15,824 nucleotides of DNA. Origin: an uncultured Collinsella sp. (GTDB lineage: Bacteria > Actinomycetota > Coriobacteriia > Coriobacteriales > Coriobacteriaceae). The notes below the pieces were generated by a model. The model was not told where the DNA came from. It was given only the letters and a program-made list of their open reading frames with translations, and ran no database searches. Each line of letters starts with the position of its first letter. The stretch's first letter is position 1. The stretch spans positions 1 through 15,824 of the forward strand of contig CABQJJ010000038.1 of the NCBI GenBank assembly GCA_902464485.1. The letters are read 5' to 3'. The position numbers and the translations under genes are program-made. Shown in pieces: positions 14,036-15,824 of this stretch.

Positions 14036-15703
14036 CTACTCTTTATGGCTGCCACCTCCCCGCTTGACCAGGAGCGCGACCACGATGAGCGCGGCTCCGG
14101 CGACCGCTGCGGCGGCCGCGGCGTACATTGCCATATCGCCAGTCGAGGGCATAAAGCCTCCGGTGGTAATGCTAGGGGGTGTGCCGGTGGGCGTATTGAT
14201 GAGCGACGCCTCCAGGCTGCCTGTCGACCCATCCGCGCTGTCGGCGCGCAGGGGCGACTCGGCCGTGATGGTGAGCTTGGGCTTGGCGGCGGCCACCTGC
14301 TTAACGTCCAGACCATCGGCCTTGACCGTCACGGAGCACGTGCCCTTAAAGGCGGTGTAGCCCTTGGGTGCCTTGAGCTCGCGGATCTCCAGCTTGCCCG
14401 AGTCCACGCCCGAGACGGTCACGCGGCCGTCCTCGCCCGTGGTGACGGTGGCCTTGCCCTCCGCATCCCACGTGCCATCGGCCGCCAGCGTGCGGCCGCG
14501 GTCGTCCGTGATGCTCAGGACCGCCCCGGGCAGCGGCTTATCGCCGTCGCTGCCGCGCTTGGTGAGTGCGAGATCCCAAGTGTACGCCGTCGCGTCGTCG
14601 CTCGGCGTGCGGGTGAAGCCGGCGGCGCCGGACTGGTCGGCGAGGGGGGAGCGCGGGTAGCGCAGGTAAACCTCGTTGGGGTTGCCCTTGGCGATGCCGT
14701 GGTTGCATGCGCCGTTGAGCGGCGCATCGTACACGGCGACCACGCGGGCGCCCGCGGCGAAGGCGTCGGCCCCGCCGAGCGCGGCGATGAGGTCGCCGGT
14801 GCGCACGGTGAAGGTTCCGTCCGCCGCCACCTTGGTGGCGCACTGGGCGGTAATGTCGGTCCAGCCCTTCGCGGGCTCGGTGCCGGCGCGGCCGTCCTTG
14901 CCGACCGGGACGGCGTCGAAGCCGCCGTCCGCGCCCGCCGCCGCGTACACGCGCATGCTCGCGGCGACCCTGGAGGGGTCGAGCCCCGCGCCCATGGTGT
15001 CGACGAACTGCACCGTGTAGGCGTCGTAGGCGGAAAGGCCCGCCGGGACCGTTGCCGAGAGGCGCCAGTACAGGTCGTCGCCGACCGTGGCGTCGGCGGC
15101 CTTCTGCCAGGCGGCGGTGCCGTCCTCCAGCACGCGCTTGGACACCTTGGGGGTCGCCGCCTTGGGCTTGACGGTGACGGCGCCGCCGCCGACCAGGGCC
15201 ATGATCGGCGCGGTGCCGGCCTGGTCCTGGGCGATGGCGTCGTCGTCGGCGACGATGAGCCAGTAGCCACAGGGCAGCTCGGCCGTCGTGCCCGCGTTAA
15301 GGGCCACGGACACGGCGCCAGAGCTCTGGAGGGAACGAGCGAGCTGTGCGCTCAGCGCGCTCGTAAGGTGGGAATCGGCGTTGAGCCACTCAGCAGCTTC
15401 CTGCGCTGTGGTCTGGGATTTGGGCATGCCGGCACTGTGCAGCACAGGCAGTGCGGCGTCGTGGACGTCGTCGCTTGCCCAGGCGAGGTCGGTGGCGATC
15501 TTAGCGTCGTTGTCGCCGTCGACGACGTTGGCGCTAAAGATTTGGTAGGCATCGTAGCTGCTCGCCACGGTGCCGCTCACCGTGATGGAACCGGTCGAGG
15601 TCGGCGCGGCCTGCGCGGATGCGGGGCACACAACCGCGCAGGTGCCGATCAAGAGGGCAAGCAACGCAAACAAGATCGGGAAGGAGCAAACTTTCTTATT
15701 CAC
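14036..15703 (-). CDS. Pilin-like surface protein with MPSTG sorting signal
   Basis: 555 residues starting at GTG. Signal peptide about 1-33 (ending ASAQAAPTS), N-terminal domain with YQIFSANVVD (53-62), D2-type domain beginning TPKVSKRV (184-191), and SpaA-like domain (about 376-460) with E442 in EIRELKAPKGY. Next come a Ser/Thr/Pro linker, MPSTG (518-522), a long Ala-rich helix and tail KRGGGSHKE. Domain order parallels the downstream pilin, so the two are paralogues. The signal has M instead of L at its first position. Cysteines at 145, 288, 333 and 456 are unusual for a pilin and might form disulphides. The GTG at 15703 is chosen for the GGAGG eight bases upstream and the signal peptide that follows; the frame to 15784 lacks a ribosome site. 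The start overlaps the end of the preceding gene by 8 nt. It could be a minor, tip or basal subunit. Confidence 0.9.
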   Translation of the reverse strand: MNKKVCSFPILFALLALLIGTCAVVCPASAQAAPTSTGSITVSGTVASSYDAYQIFSANVVDGDNDAKIATDLAWASDDVHDAALPVLHSAGMPKSQTTAQEAAEWLNADSHLTSALSAQLARSLQSSGAVSVALNAGTTAELPCGYWLIVADDDAIAQDQAGTAPIMALVGGGAVTVKPKAATPKVSKRVLEDGTAAWQKAADATVGDDLYWRLSATVPAGLSAYDAYTVQFVDTMGAGLDPSRVAASMRVYAAAGADGGFDAVPVGKDGRAGTEPAKGWTDITAQCATKVAADGTFTVRTGDLIAALGGADAFAAGARVVAVYDAPLNGACNHGIAKGNPNEVYLRYPRSPLADQSGAAGFTRTPSDDATAYTWDLALTKRGSDGDKPLPGAVLSITDDRGRTLAADGTWDAEGKATVTTGEDGRVTVSGVDSGKLEIRELKAPKGYTAFKGTCSVTVKADGLDVKQVAAAKPKLTITAESPLRADSADGSTGSLEASLINTPTGTPPSITTGGFMPSTGDMAMYAAAAAAVAGAALIVVALLVKRGGGSHKE

Positions 15704-15824
15704 GACGCTCACCTCCCTTCGCATTCGCCTTGCGACGAATGTGCATCCAGGCCGCAGCAGCGCAAAGCACCGCCGCGCCGGCAAGGTACGTCAGAGTGAC
15801 GCCCGACATACCAGAAAGGGGCAA
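15696..15824 (-). CDS. C-terminal end of an LPxTG-like surface protein (LPLSG), partial
   Basis: Only the last 42 codons are in the window. They read LPLSG, then a hydrophobic stretch (GVTLTYLAGAAVLCAAAAWM) and a basic tail RRKANAKGGERRE, which is a complete cell-wall sorting signal. The helix closely resembles that of the LPLTG pilin (both have GVT-T-(W/Y)-(I/L)AG-AVLC), so the two proteins probably share ancestry or a sortase. The TAA at 15696-15698 lies inside the first codons of the next gene (8-nt overlap), which implies one transcript and coupled translation. Most of the protein, and its domain type, lie beyond the right edge. Confidence 0.85.
   Translation of the reverse strand: MPLSGMSGVTLTYLAGAAVLCAAAAWMHIRRKANAKGGERRE

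Noticed and set aside
14045..15799. 584-codon plus-strand open frame opposite the MPSTG protein
   Set aside because: Arg/Gly/His-rich translation typical of an antisense frame in very GC-rich DNA; the minus strand has signal peptide, domains and sorting signal.

Overview
The window looks like chromosomal DNA of a high-GC, Gram-positive gut actinobacterium, most likely Collinsella or a close relative in the Coriobacteriia. The clues are the GC-rich coding bias, the gatCAB order, sortase-assembled pili, and an AraC regulator paired with two fused ABC half-transporters. The genus is inferred from family resemblance, not from a marker gene.

Layout. From 1 to about 1813 is a minus-strand metal-handling operon: a small one-helix protein (1404-1649), then a heavy-metal P-type ATPase that runs off the left edge. 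It has a visible promoter and a near-palindromic operator-like site at the predicted transcription start. From 1845 to 5429 two adjacent minus-strand genes (TAA|ATG junction) encode fused membrane/ATPase ABC subunits of the IrtAB/YbtPQ-like type. An AraC-family regulator at 5550-6548 is divergent from them. From 6549 to 6899, between the convergent araC-type gene and gatB, lies an unusual array of three hairpins, a duplicated block of about 87 nt, and a 31-bp perfect (40-bp near-perfect) inverted repeat.

From 6900 to 10401 is the minus-strand gatCAB operon, encoding the Glu-tRNA(Gln)/Asp-tRNA(Asn) amidotransferase. Both junctions are TAATG overlaps, and GatB carries an internal insertion of about 65 residues. 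From 10402 to 10705 is a non-coding stretch with a 19-bp perfect inverted repeat, an iterated GCGAAAACC-like word and a GGGGACAGGCACC hairpin of REP type.

From 10706 to the right edge is a minus-strand sortase/pilus cluster. In transcription order it holds the C-terminal end of an LPLSG surface protein (partial), an MPSTG pilin-like protein, an LPLTG pilin, a strong intrinsic terminator, a 540-bp gap and a class C sortase. The gap holds a plus-strand small-RNA candidate and an operator-like dyad. The two complete pilins are paralogues in architecture but differ in base composition and sorting signal. Both are expected to be exported by Sec, stabilised by internal isopeptide bonds, and joined by the sortase.

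The strongest candidates for something undescribed are the hairpin/repeat array at 6551-6895, the RNA candidate at 11800-11909, the three-signal, one-sortase pilus set, and the GatB insertion. No base composition or database search was computed; such statements are by eye or from family knowledge.
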